DNA of 64,000 nucleotides from CAZADA01 sp964483775 (GCA_964483775.1 CAZADA010000002.1:1-64000), one strand, 5' to 3'. Positions 49,779 to 58,917 are shown, counted from the stretch's first letter. The notes: generated by a model from the sequence alone, not told the origin. Made by a program: numbers and translations.

Positions 49779-50357
49779 TCAACCCACCAGCCGCGGCTCG
49801 GGGAGGGCGCCAAAGACCCGCCGAAAATCGGCTTTGCTGCGATAGGCGCCGGTCCACGTCGCGTCTAAAGCGCGCGGAAGATTGGCGTCGCTGGCGATCA
49901 AGCGTTCGAAACGATCAGCGAAAAGGCCGATGGCGCAACCATGCGCTTGTCCGCCCATCCATTCAGGCGTTGCGCCTTTGGGGACGTGAAATGTGCGCGT
50001 CTCGACAATCGGGCCGGCGTCAAGGTCCTCGACCATAGCGTGCAAAGTGGCGCCGAATGTCTTCGCTCCGTCCGCATGCGCCCAATACTCGGGTAACACG
50101 CCCGGATAGGCCGGCGTTCCGGGGTGAATATTGTAAGCGGTCAGCCCAAGTTTGGCGAAGTGTTCCGGACGCACGATGATGTCGGTGCAGCAGCCAATCA
50201 CCCGGGTCGCCGAGCCGTCCCCCTCCATCGCCGCCTCAAACCCATATCGATTGGAAACCAAGTGCACGGCGCACCGTCCTTGCGCCGTCGCATGGGCGAA
50301 CGAGGCCAGGTGGGGCAGTTCTTCAGGGCCGGTGAGAATGATGACGCGATCAGGCAT
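49779..50357 (-). CDS. Formyltransferase family protein
   Basis: A 192-residue single-domain formyltransferase fold. The catalytic triad of the family is visible: Asn76 and His78 in AYNIHPGTPAYPG and Asp113 in HAMVEDLDAGPIVET. It is shorter than methionyl-tRNA formyltransferase (about 310) and lacks its C-terminal tRNA-binding domain, so it more likely formylates a small molecule such as a sugar amine or phosphoribosyl substrate. ATG 50357 is chosen over an upstream TTG. Confidence 0.8.
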   Translation of the reverse strand: MPDRVIILTGPEELPHLASFAHATAQGRCAVHLVSNRYGFEAAMEGDGSATRVIGCCTDIIVRPEHFAKLGLTAYNIHPGTPAYPGVLPEYWAHADGAKTFGATLHAMVEDLDAGPIVETRTFHVPKGATPEWMGGQAHGCAIGLFADRFERLIASDANLPRALDATWTGAYRSKADFRRVFGALPEPRLVG

Positions 50358-50417
50358 GAGACGGAACAAACCATGGTTCGCGTTCCCATCTCATTAAATG
50401 CCGACAATTTTCACAAT

Positions 50418-52058
50418 TTAGATCTGCACCATGAGCGCTGCGAACGTCGCCACCAACAAGGAGGCCAACGCCCAGAAACGCCACCGCGTGGTTTGCGCTT
50501 GGGCGGCGGCGATGCGCGCGACGCTATCGTCGCTGAGTTGCAAGCCCGCCGGCCCCGCCGCCGAGGGCGTCCCGCCATTGGGATCAACCCCGCCCGTTGG
50601 GCTGGTGTCGCTCAACGCGCCGGTCTGTCCCGACAAAGACGCCAGGCCCTCAACGGCTTCGGGCAGACGCCGGGCCGCCGCGCGCAGCCGCCAGGCCTCA
50701 TCGGCGAGCCCTTTGAGCACGCCGCGCGGCCCCAACTCGCGCCGGATCCAGGTCTCAACCACCGGTCCAGCCGTCGCCCACATGTCAAAATGCGGATCTA
50801 GGCCGCGCGCCACGCCTTCAACTTGCACCATCGTCTTTTGCAGCAAAACGAGCTCGGGCCGCAGCGCCATGTCAAACAGCTCGGTCACCTCGAACAGCTG
50901 CAGCAACAGGCGGCCCATGGACACTTCATCGGCCCGCTTGCCCCAGATCGGCTCGCCGACCGCCCGCAACGCCGCGGCGAAGTCAGAGACATTGTGGCGC
51001 GAGGGCACATAGCCGGCCTCAAAGTGCACCTCGGCGATCCGCGTGTAGTCGCGGCGGATGAACCCGTACAAGATCTCAGCCAGATAGCGGCGCTCGTTTT
51101 CGCCGATCCGCCCGACAATGCCAAAATCGATGGCGATGAGCTCTCCCGACGGGCTGGCGAACAAATTGCCCTCGTGCATGTCGGCGTGGAACACCCCGTG
51201 TTTCAAGGCGCCGGTCAAGAAGGCCTGGATCGCCACCACCGCCAGGCGCTTGCGGTCGACCTGCAACGCGGCGACAGCCGGCGCGTTCGACAGCGCGGCG
51301 CCATCCAGCCACCGGATCGCCAGCACGCGCTTGCCCGACCGCGTCCAATCCACCTTCGGCACGCCAAAACCATCAATCGTTTTGGCGATCTCCGCCATTT
51401 CCGTGGCGTTCGCAGCCTCAAGCCGCAGATCCATCTCGTAGGTCAAAGCCCGCGACAGTGTTTCCACAAAGGCCCTTGGCCGCAGACGGCGCGCAGCCGG
51501 CACAACCGCCTCAACCACCGCGGCGCCCAGCCGAAAGGCGCTCATGTCGCGCGCGATCTTCGCCTCAACGCCGGGTCGCAGAATCTTGATGGCCAGCGGC
51601 GGACCACCCTCCCGGGGCAGCTTGTGCACCTGAGCCACCGATGCGGCGGCCACCGCCGGGCCCAAATGCGCAAACAGCTCCTCGACCGATCCCTCGCCAA
51701 ACTCAGCGCGCAACGCCGCCTTCGCCTCGCCAAGGGAAAATGGCTCGGCCTTGTCCTTCAGTGTGGCGAGCCCTTCCACGAACGCCGGATCCAAAATGTC
51801 GCCCCGCGTCGCCAGGAATTGGCCGAGCTTCACATAAGCCGGGCCGAGCTGTTCAAGTGCGCGGGCAAACCGCACGCCGGGATTGGCGGCGCGTTGCGGG
51901 TCGGCGATCAGACGACCCAAGCGCCCGAACCACCGCGCCGGCCAGGGCAGCATGCATTGATACTCCCTGGGCAACAACGCGTCGTGCCGGGCGAGAACCC
52001 AGCCCGCCCGCGCCAACAATCCGACATTGCGCATGAATCGAAACATGTGAGGGGACAT
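50418..52058 (-). CDS. ubiB: UbiB (ABC1/ADCK-type) ubiquinone synthesis kinase-like protein
   Basis: A 546-residue member of the UbiB/ADCK family needed for ubiquinone synthesis. The KxGQ motif (YVKLGQ, residues 75-80), the Ala-rich loop AAASVAQVHKL and the lysine strand LAIKILRPG are present, as are the catalytic HADMHEGNLF and IDFG motifs. A hydrophobic C-terminal helix (WALASLLVATFAALMVQI) anchors it to the inner membrane, as in bacterial UbiB. In related genomes it adjoins ubiE; here about 4.5 kb separate them. Confidence 0.92.
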   Translation of the reverse strand: MSPHMFRFMRNVGLLARAGWVLARHDALLPREYQCMLPWPARWFGRLGRLIADPQRAANPGVRFARALEQLGPAYVKLGQFLATRGDILDPAFVEGLATLKDKAEPFSLGEAKAALRAEFGEGSVEELFAHLGPAVAAASVAQVHKLPREGGPPLAIKILRPGVEAKIARDMSAFRLGAAVVEAVVPAARRLRPRAFVETLSRALTYEMDLRLEAANATEMAEIAKTIDGFGVPKVDWTRSGKRVLAIRWLDGAALSNAPAVAALQVDRKRLAVVAIQAFLTGALKHGVFHADMHEGNLFASPSGELIAIDFGIVGRIGENERRYLAEILYGFIRRDYTRIAEVHFEAGYVPSRHNVSDFAAALRAVGEPIWGKRADEVSMGRLLLQLFEVTELFDMALRPELVLLQKTMVQVEGVARGLDPHFDMWATAGPVVETWIRRELGPRGVLKGLADEAWRLRAAARRLPEAVEGLASLSGQTGALSDTSPTGGVDPNGGTPSAAGPAGLQLSDDSVARIAAAQAQTTRWRFWALASLLVATFAALMVQI

Positions 52059-52166
52059 AGCGCGCTGAACGCCGCTGTACGGTTAACAACAGCAGTCGTC
52101 CGCCTCCTTTTTTAGGCCCTGTTTGGCGCGTAATCTCCCTGGGAGCGTGATCAGGAGGTCGCTGCC

Positions 52167-53332
52167 ATGGGACACGCGTTCAGAACGGCCGCAACGCCGT
52201 CGGCACGGCTGTTGGGCCTACTTGCGCTCGGCGCGCTGGCCGCGTGCAGCGACTCGGACGTTCCGACAATGGCGCGAGCCACCCCGCCCGTGACCAACGA
52301 CCTTACTGCAGCGGATGCGGCGCCCGGAGCGGGGCCTTGGCGATTGGAGGCCGTGCTGCGTTCGGAGAGATGTCGCTACAGCGAAGGCAAGCCCGGCCCG
52401 TACTGCCGTTTCACCAGCATCGCCTTCAGCCCGGACGGCCAATGGATCGCCGTGGGCGAGATGCACAACGACCGGCGCAGCGATCGCCCTGGCGGGGACT
52501 TTCTGGGCGGCGGCGTGCGCGTCGTGGACGGCGAGACAGGCGAGGCGGTCTTCGCCCGGCGCCATAACCCTGAAGCGCGCGGGTATCTGGGAACGCGCGC
52601 CCCGGTGGCGTTCACCGACAACGGCGCTGGCGTCGCATCCTCGGGCGCGACCCACACCGTGCGTGTGTGGACAATCGAAACGGGTGAGGAGCGCCTCAGT
52701 TTTGAGCACGGCCAAGCGCCCTGGGATCTGATGAACCACCCCCAAACCGGCGCCGTTCTGGCGAGATGGGGCAATTCGGTGGGCGTGTGGGACGCAGCAA
52801 CCGGCGAGCGCCGCCACCATTTCGGCCACTCGGCCACTCGGCCCCCGCCAACGACATGGCGATCAGTCCCAACGGCGAACGCGTCATCGTGGCGACGAAC
52901 AGCGATCACGCCGCGATCTGGGACATCGTCACCGGCGAGGCGCTGATCACTCTTGATCTTGATGACGAGACCTCCTTCGACCGTATGCTCCAGGCCGCGT
53001 TCAGCAGCGACGGCGCAACGGCGGTCACGGTCGCCTTTGATGACGATGCCGACATCGCCGAACTCGTGCATTGGGACGCAGCGACGGGCGAGCAGATCAC
53101 CGCGTTCACCCTCAACCAGGCTTTTGTGCGAGAAGTCGCCTTCGATCCTCACACTGGCGACATCATGCTACTGGACACTCCGCGCGTGAGTTTCGTTGAC
53201 CGTGTCACGGGTGAGACCCAAGCCGTGCTGGAGCCGGGCGGGTTGGACGCCGCCTATAGCCCCGACGGTGAACGCCTCGCCATCATCCGCGATGCTGCGA
53301 TTTATGTGTGGCGGCGCTCCCCAAGCGTTTAA
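52167..53332 (+). pseudogene. WD40-repeat lipoprotein gene broken by an 8-bp tandem duplication
   Basis: Two forward frames (52167-52946 and from about 52766 to 53332) are halves of one WD40 lipoprotein: the first has signal peptide and lipobox LAAC and ends mid-propeller, the second continues the blades (NSDHAAIWDIVTGEALITLD, HWDAATGEQITAF). The breakpoint is a perfect duplication of CGGCCACT (52823-52830, 52831-52838). Deleting one copy restores a single 386-residue reading frame (HFGHSAPANDMAISPNGERV). The blades resemble those of the intact paralogue downstream. The lesion could be real or slippage-reversible; without re-sequencing an assembly error cannot be excluded. Confidence 0.85.
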
Positions 53333-53378
53333 GCTCGAACCCACCATGGGCCGCGCCCAAGAACAAAGGACATCGTTG

Positions 53379-54494
53379 ATGCCGACTCGGATCCCCTTGT
53401 TGAGCGCGGCGTTCGCGGTGACGATCACGGCGGCCGCCCTGGTTTGGACCGGCTGCGGCGACAGCCCGGCCTCAAGCATGGTCGTCCCCGCGCGCGCCAC
53501 ACCGCCGGTTGACGACAACATCCCATCCCAAGACGCCTCGGTGGAGGGCGCCGATGCGCTCGATACGGTGCAGGTCTGGCGTCCGATCCGCGTCATCCGC
53601 TCGCATGAGTGCGTGCTCAGCTCTGGGCCCGACGCGGAGCGCTGTGACGTCACCGCGATTGCATTCGCACCCAACGCGATGAACGTCGCAACCGCGTCTT
53701 ATGAAGGCCCGGTGCGCGTTTGGCAGTATCACTACGTGGCGCAGGTCGCCGTGCTTGCTGGTCACACGGGCAAGGTGGCGGCTGTGAGTTTCAGTCCTGG
53801 GGGCGAACACATCCTCACCGCCGGCGCCGATGCTACGGCGCGGATCTGGCGCGCCGACACGGGCGAAAACCTCGCCATCATCGAACACGACGCGCCCTTA
53901 AATGCGGCGAGCTACAGCCCCGACGGCGCCGTCATCCTCACCGCTTCAGGGCAAGCGTTGCATGTGTGGGACGCCCGGACCGGCGAGCTGTTGCGTAAAC
54001 TGACAGGCCACACCGGCTCGGTCACCTCCGCCGCCTACAGCCCCGATGGAACCCTCATCGTCTCCACCGGCGAAGACGCCGCCACTCGGGTGTGGGCCCC
54101 CCGGTCGGATGAGGCCGTGCTCGTGATCAACCATGACAACGCCTCGTCCATCGCCCTGTTCAGCGCCGATGGCGCGCGCATCGTCACCAATGAAGGCGAC
54201 GCGGCGCTTCAGCTGTGGGACGCGCGAACCGGCGAGCGCCTGGGTGCGATCGCAGAACCGACCGGCTTCATCTTTGACGTGGCGGCCAACGCTGACGCAA
54301 CCCGACTTCTGGTCCTGGGCAATGGCGAAGGGCGCTTGATCGACCTTGGGACCATGACAACCCTCGCCACGTACGACGGGTACGGCCAAGTCGCCGCTTT
54401 CGGCGATCCAGCCATGGGCGTCATCGGCATCACCAGCGCCGAAGAGCTCTCCGTCGGTGATTTCGGCCCCCCCAGCGAGACGCCGCCCAACTAA
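53379..54494 (+). CDS. WD40-repeat lipoprotein (intact paralogue)
   Basis: A 371-residue secreted propeller. ATG 53379 follows an AAAGGA site; the signal peptide ends in the lipobox-like TGC (Cys26). Seven WD40-type blades are visible, with recurring phrases such as FSPGGEHILTAGADATARIWRADTGE, YSPDGAVILTASGQALHVWDARTGE and YSPDGTLIVSTGEDAATRVWA. It shares the Cys-following ARATPPV segment and an RSxEC loop with the broken gene directly upstream, so the two are tandem duplicates. The role is probably protein binding at the inner face of the outer membrane; it is unknown in detail. Its TAA overlaps the convergent sigma factor stop (54491-54494). Confidence 0.85.
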   Translation: MPTRIPLLSAAFAVTITAAALVWTGCGDSPASSMVVPARATPPVDDNIPSQDASVEGADALDTVQVWRPIRVIRSHECVLSSGPDAERCDVTAIAFAPNAMNVATASYEGPVRVWQYHYVAQVAVLAGHTGKVAAVSFSPGGEHILTAGADATARIWRADTGENLAIIEHDAPLNAASYSPDGAVILTASGQALHVWDARTGELLRKLTGHTGSVTSAAYSPDGTLIVSTGEDAATRVWAPRSDEAVLVINHDNASSIALFSADGARIVTNEGDAALQLWDARTGERLGAIAEPTGFIFDVAANADATRLLVLGNGEGRLIDLGTMTTLATYDGYGQVAAFGDPAMGVIGITSAEELSVGDFGPPSETPPN

Positions 54495-55753
54495 GCGCGA
54501 TCCAATCGCGCCCGCCGCTCGGCCAAAAACGCGATCACGGCGGGGTCTTCAGCCAAACCAATGGCGCGCGCGTAAGCCTTATCCGCATCCGGATCACGCA
54601 GCTCGGCCAACACATGGGCGCGCGCTGCCCAATAGGGTTGGTAGGCGCCAATCCGCCTAGCCTGGGCGCTCGCGAGCTCATCCAAAATGACGAGCGCGGC
54701 GGCGGCTCCCTGGGCTTCACACACCGCCGCGGCCCGGCTGATCAACGCTCCGAGCGTGGGAGCCCGCGCAATCAGGGCGTCATACAATTGCACAATCGCC
54801 GGCCAATCGGCGTCGCCCGCCCAGGCCCGACGCGCATGCGCTGACTGAATGGCCGCCTCCAACGTAAAGCGCCCAGGTTCCACCGTTTGGCCCGGCTTGG
54901 ACGGGGAGAGGGCGGCGCGCAGCGCGTCCTCGGCCTCGTCGATCATGGCGTGGTCCCACAGCCGCGTATTTTGTTGCGACAGCGGAACAAAGGCCCCGGT
55001 GGCCGAGCGCCGCGCCCCGCGCCGCGCCTCACAATGCAGCATCAACGCCAGCAGGCCGTGCGCCTCGCCGGCCTCAGGCGCCAGCTCTCGCACCAACCGC
55101 GCAAGGAACACCGCTTCATCGGCGAGCCCCCGCGTACGCGCATCCGCCCCGGTCGCATCGCTCCACCCCGCGCCATAGGCCGCGTAGATGGCGTCCAACA
55201 CAGGCGCCAACCGTTTTGGTAAGTCCGCCGGATCGGGCTCCACAAAGGCGATTCCAGCAGCTTTGATCTTGGTTTTGGCCCGCAACAAGCGCTGGCCCAT
55301 GGCCGCCGGCTTGACCAGGAACACCGAAGCGATCCGCGCGGCGTCCAGGCCCAGCACCGTCTGCAGCATCAACGGAGTGCGCGCGCCAGGATCGATCGCC
55401 GGGTGGGCGCACACGCACAACAGCTTGAGCCGTTCATCGGGGAAAGCGGGGTTGGTCATGGAGCGCGCCTCGGCTTCCTGCGCCAATTGAGTGAGAACAT
55501 CAGCCGATTGGTTGTGCGTGGCGGCCCGCCGCGCCCGATCCGTCAGCTTTCGACGCGCCGTGGTGAGCAACCAGGCCTCGGGCGAGGTTGGCGGGCCCGT
55601 GCGCGGCCAGTGGTCCAGCGCGGCGGTGAACGCATCTGACAGCGCATCCTCGGCCGCCGCCACATCGCGCGTGCGCGCCGTCAACAGCGCAAGCAGCCGG
55701 CCGTACGAGGCCCGCGCCGTGCGTTCGGCAGCGAGGCGGGCCTCATCACTCAT
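54491..55753 (-). CDS. ECF42-type RNA polymerase sigma factor
   Basis: A 420-residue sigma factor. The sigma-2 region (AAEDALSDAFTAALDHWPRTGPPTSPEAWLLTTARRKLTDRAR) and a sigma-4 HTH (ARIASVFLVKPAAMGQRLLRAKTKI) are followed by a 200-residue helical C-terminal domain with TPR-like repeats, the hallmark of the ECF42 group. ECF42 genes are regularly encoded with DGPF/YCII proteins and lack an anti-sigma factor; both features match here. The start overlaps the upstream YCII gene's stop as TGATG, so the three genes form an operon. Confidence 0.88.
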   Translation of the reverse strand: MSDEARLAAERTARASYGRLLALLTARTRDVAAAEDALSDAFTAALDHWPRTGPPTSPEAWLLTTARRKLTDRARRAATHNQSADVLTQLAQEAEARSMTNPAFPDERLKLLCVCAHPAIDPGARTPLMLQTVLGLDAARIASVFLVKPAAMGQRLLRAKTKIKAAGIAFVEPDPADLPKRLAPVLDAIYAAYGAGWSDATGADARTRGLADEAVFLARLVRELAPEAGEAHGLLALMLHCEARRGARRSATGAFVPLSQQNTRLWDHAMIDEAEDALRAALSPSKPGQTVEPGRFTLEAAIQSAHARRAWAGDADWPAIVQLYDALIARAPTLGALISRAAAVCEAQGAAAALVILDELASAQARRIGAYQPYWAARAHVLAELRDPDADKAYARAIGLAEDPAVIAFLAERRARLDRA

Positions 55754-56142
55754 GACGTCACAGCCTCATTCGCTGGCGCGGATGCGGCGTCGTGGTGATC
55801 GGAAACCATCCGCACCGGGCGCACTTCCACAACGCCATGCTGGGCGGCTGGGCACCGCGCCGCCCAATCGAGCGCGGCGTCCAGATCGTCGACCTCGATC
55901 AGATAGAACCCGCCCAACTGTTCTTTCGCGTCGGCGAACGGCCCATCCTGCACGCCGCCGGCTCCGGCCCGCACGGTCTTGGCCGTGGGCGACAGGTCCA
56001 GCGGTTCGCCGGCCACAAACGCGCCCGCCGCCCGCAGCGCCTCGGTGTAGGCGAAATAGGGTTCGACCTCCGTTTGCATTTGTTCCGGCGTTAAGCCCGC
56101 CCAAAAGGTCTCATCGGCGTAGAGCAAAAATGCATACCGCAT
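55750..56142 (-). CDS. DGPF/YCII-domain protein (second in operon)
   Basis: A 130-residue YCII-fold protein with the signature QDGPFADAKEQLGGFYLIEVDDLDAALDWAARCP. It matches its upstream neighbour closely in that segment (QDGPFADTKEQLGGFFLLE). DGPF proteins partner ECF42 sigma factors; the enzyme or sensor role is not established. Three bases separate it from the upstream DGPF gene, and it overlaps the sigma factor start. Confidence 0.87.
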   Translation of the reverse strand: MRYAFLLYADETFWAGLTPEQMQTEVEPYFAYTEALRAAGAFVAGEPLDLSPTAKTVRAGAGGVQDGPFADAKEQLGGFYLIEVDDLDAALDWAARCPAAQHGVVEVRPVRMVSDHHDAASAPANEAVTS

Positions 56143-56145
56143 GGC

Positions 56146-56505
56146 TTAGCCCTCCAAGTCGCTGTAGTCGGCCACCGGACGCGCTTCGACGCCCGCCGTT
56201 CGGGCGCACGGGGCGTGGCCCGCATGGGCGGCTGCTTCACCCAGGGTTTCGGTTTCAAGCAAAAAGAACCCGCCCAACTGTTCCTTGGTGTCGGCGAACG
56301 GTCCGTCCTGCACCTGGCGTTCGCCATCAACCACGCGCACGGTCGTGGCGGTCTCTGGGCCTTCTAGGCACGCCCCGCCTACCGTGATGACGCCGAGCGC
56401 GCCGGCATAGGCTTCCCAGCGCGCCCAATACGCCTCGCGCGTATCCTCAGCGTCGCGGGCGGCGAAGTCCTCAGGGGTTTCGTAGACGAGTAGGGCCGTT
56501 TTCAT
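56146..56505 (-). CDS. DGPF/YCII-domain protein (first in operon)
   Basis: A 119-residue YCII-fold protein with DGPFADTKEQLGGFFLLETETLGEAAAHA. It is the first gene of the DGPF-DGPF-sigma operon; its sequence indicates a duplication of the neighbouring gene. The start is ATG 56505 (MKTALLVYETPEDFAARD) behind AAGGAGA. Function is only known by association with ECF42 sigma factors. Confidence 0.87.
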   Translation of the reverse strand: MKTALLVYETPEDFAARDAEDTREAYWARWEAYAGALGVITVGGACLEGPETATTVRVVDGERQVQDGPFADTKEQLGGFFLLETETLGEAAAHAGHAPCARTAGVEARPVADYSDLEG

Positions 56506-56641
56506 CGGCGTCTCCTTGGGTTGGCGACGAGCGTTCCGGCCGCCGCAATGGCGCGAGCCAGCCCCGCACCTTACCCCAAAGACGCACGCCTCCCGCCCGT
56601 TTCGACAGCGCGTGAAAAAACTGGGTAGCGGGCGTGGCCGC

Positions 56642-57439
56642 TCACGCCCATCCCATATGCAGCGCCGCGACGCCGCCGGTGAAATTGGTCACGCTCACGC
56701 GGGAAAAGCCGGCCGCGCGCACTTCCTCGGCGAACGCTTCTTGCGAGGGGAACCGGCGGATCGATTCCACGAGATACTCATAGCTTTCCCGGTCGCCCGC
56801 CACCGCCGCGCCAATCCGCGGGATCGCCTCAAACGACCACACATCATACGCCTGCTGCACCAGATCTGATGTCGGGCGCGAAAACTCCAAGCACAAAAAC
56901 CGCCCGCCCGGCTTCAACACCCGTCGCATTTCCGACAAGGCCGTCGCCCGATCGGTCACATTGCGAATGCCAAACGCGATGCTCACACAATCGGCGTGCC
57001 CGTCGGGCAGGGGCAGCTTCTCCGCATCCCCCACAGCCCATGAGAGACAATCATCCTCGCGTGTTTTGCGATCCGCGCCGCGCGCGCGCCCCGCCAGTAT
57101 CATTTCCGCGTTGACGTCCACGACAATGGCGCTCGGCGCCGCACCGCCCCGCCGCCGACGCACGCGCAACCCGCGCCGCATCCAGGCCCGCGCCAGATCT
57201 CCGGTGCCGCCCGCCACATCGACCAGCACTTCGCCCGGCTGAGGATTGGCGCGCACAACGGTCAGGTCCTTCCAGATCCGATGCACGCCAAGCGACATCA
57301 GATCGTTCATCCGGTCATAGCTTGAGGCCACGCTGTCGAACACGCCGCGCACCAGCCCGGCCTTTTCCGCGCGCCCCACCTGGCGATACCCAAAGGAGGT
57401 GGTGTCCCCCTCCGCGTCCGTCTTCGTCTCATCGCTCAT
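56642..57439 (-). CDS. ubiE: UbiE demethylmenaquinone/ubiquinone C-methyltransferase
   Basis: A 265-residue SAM-dependent methyltransferase for ubiquinone/menaquinone synthesis. Family motifs are clear: VFDSVASSYDRMNDLMSLGVHRIWK, VDVAGGTGDLARA, IAFGIRNVTDR and LCLEFSRP near the end of the core. The first 20 residues form an acidic flexible leader. It is divergent from mutM with a 131-base gap. In this window it stands apart from ubiB, its usual neighbour. Confidence 0.93.
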   Translation of the reverse strand: MSDETKTDAEGDTTSFGYRQVGRAEKAGLVRGVFDSVASSYDRMNDLMSLGVHRIWKDLTVVRANPQPGEVLVDVAGGTGDLARAWMRRGLRVRRRRGGAAPSAIVVDVNAEMILAGRARGADRKTREDDCLSWAVGDAEKLPLPDGHADCVSIAFGIRNVTDRATALSEMRRVLKPGGRFLCLEFSRPTSDLVQQAYDVWSFEAIPRIGAAVAGDRESYEYLVESIRRFPSQEAFAEEVRAAGFSRVSVTNFTGGVAALHMGWA

Positions 57440-57570
57440 GAGCCAGACATAACCCGCGACGGGTTAACGCCCAAGCCGCGCGACATACGGGCCGTGTGGC
57501 GTCGGTCCGCCTGGCGCGAGAAGGTCGTTGCCCCCTTGGCGAGGGGGGCGCGGCGAGGCACATAAGCGCC

Positions 57571-58437
57571 ATGCCAGAATTGCCTGAAGTCGAGACGGTG
57601 CGCCGCGGGCTAGCGCCCGTGATGGAAAGTCGGCGCATCCTTAGCGCCGAAGCCCGCCGGCCTGATCTGCGCTTTCCCTTTCCTGAGCGGTTCGCCGAGC
57701 GCTTGACGGGAACCACGATCACCAACCTCGACCGGCGCGCCAAATACCTGGTCGCCCATTTGGGATCGGGGGAGGCGCTGATTATGCATCTGGGCATGTC
57801 GGGCCGTTTCACCATCGCCGACACCCGCCAGAACGCACGCGAGCCTGGAGAGTTCCTGCACGCCCGCGCCGTTGATCCCAAGCACGATCATGTGCGGTTT
57901 GCGATGGAGGGTGGGGCGGCGGTCACGTTCAACGACCCACGCCGTTTTGGGTACATGGACCTGGTGGCCGTGGATGAGCTGGCGACCTGCAAACACTTCG
58001 CCGCGCTCGGGCCCGAGCCCTTGGCCGACGTGTTCACCGGCGAAGCGCTGCACGCCGCGCTGTCAAAGAAGGCGACGCCCATCAAAGCCGCGTTGCTCGA
58101 CCAACGCGTCGTCGCAGGCCTTGGCAACATTTATGTATGTGAGGCGTTGTTCCGCGCGGGCATCCACCCTGAGCGTTTGGCGCGCACGGTCACCGTGGCG
58201 CAGGCAAGGCGCTTGGTCGTCGCCATCAAGGCCGTGCTCACCGAAGCGATCGCGGCGGGCGGCTCGTCTTTGCGCGACCACGCCGGCGCGGATGGATCGC
58301 TGGGTTATTTCCAGCACGCCTTTGCTGTGTACGCACGGGCGGGCGAGCCGTGCGCCAAGCCGCGTTGCCCCGGTGTTGTCGAGCGGATTGTGCAGTCAGG
58401 GCGCTCGACCTTTCTCTGCCGGACCTGTCAAACCTAA
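57571..58437 (+). CDS. mutM: Formamidopyrimidine-DNA glycosylase
   Basis: A 288-residue DNA repair glycosylase/AP lyase excising oxidised purines. It starts with the invariant MPELPEVE (catalytic Pro2 after Met removal) and Glu3, has the H2TH region (ALLDQRVVAGLGNIYVCEALF), and a four-Cys zinc finger CAKPRC ... CRTC at the C-terminus. ATG 57571 is the only sensible start. The Lys of RRAKYLVAHL is the conserved active-site Lys58-type residue. Syntenic with ubiE and downstream rpsT-dnaA. Confidence 0.95.
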   Translation: MPELPEVETVRRGLAPVMESRRILSAEARRPDLRFPFPERFAERLTGTTITNLDRRAKYLVAHLGSGEALIMHLGMSGRFTIADTRQNAREPGEFLHARAVDPKHDHVRFAMEGGAAVTFNDPRRFGYMDLVAVDELATCKHFAALGPEPLADVFTGEALHAALSKKATPIKAALLDQRVVAGLGNIYVCEALFRAGIHPERLARTVTVAQARRLVVAIKAVLTEAIAAGGSSLRDHAGADGSLGYFQHAFAVYARAGEPCAKPRCPGVVERIVQSGRSTFLCRTCQT

Positions 58438-58509
58438 GCACGACCCCTGGCGGAACGCTGCGAATGCTATTAAATCAGCGCTGAGTTCTCAATCGAATGC
58501 GAGGGCCGC

Positions 58510-58917
58510 GTGGTCCAGGCGAGAAACATCAACATTGGCGCGATCCTGATCTTGGCAATGGCGATCGCCCCGATCGCAGGCCCGGCGGCGTCAGCCCAAG
58601 ATTCGTTCGCCGCAACCATCGCCGATTTGCCTTGGCTCAAAGGACTGGACGAAACCGACAATGGCTTTGTGTTCGACACGCCAGGCGGGCGCGTCGCCGT
58701 CGCCCAGGGTGTGACGAACGCGGATGCTGCCGATGTGGCCGCCGCCTACAACGCCGCGCTTCCCAACCTGGGGTGGCGCATCACAAGCGCCCAAGACGCG
58801 CCGTTTGTGATGACGGTCTTTGTGCGCGGCGGCGAACAGCTGACAATGGTGGTCATCGAGCGCGCCGGGGGGGGAGCGCTGGCCAACTTCACCGTAGAGC
58901 CGCAGTCGTCTGGCTGA
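58510..58917 (+). CDS. Small secreted protein of unknown function
   Basis: A 135-residue protein with a GTG start and a signal peptide (IGAILILAMAIAPIAGPAASAQ). The mature part alternates strands and short helices: NGFVFDTPGGRVAVAQG, YNAALPNLGWRITSAQ, and a last strand LTMVVIERAGG. The pattern resembles small periplasmic proteins that pair a strand with a central Gly-Trp core; no family is recognised. It lies between mutM and the enoyl-CoA hydratase gene. Confidence 0.6.
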   Translation: MVQARNINIGAILILAMAIAPIAGPAASAQDSFAATIADLPWLKGLDETDNGFVFDTPGGRVAVAQGVTNADAADVAAAYNAALPNLGWRITSAQDAPFVMTVFVRGGEQLTMVVIERAGGGALANFTVEPQSSG

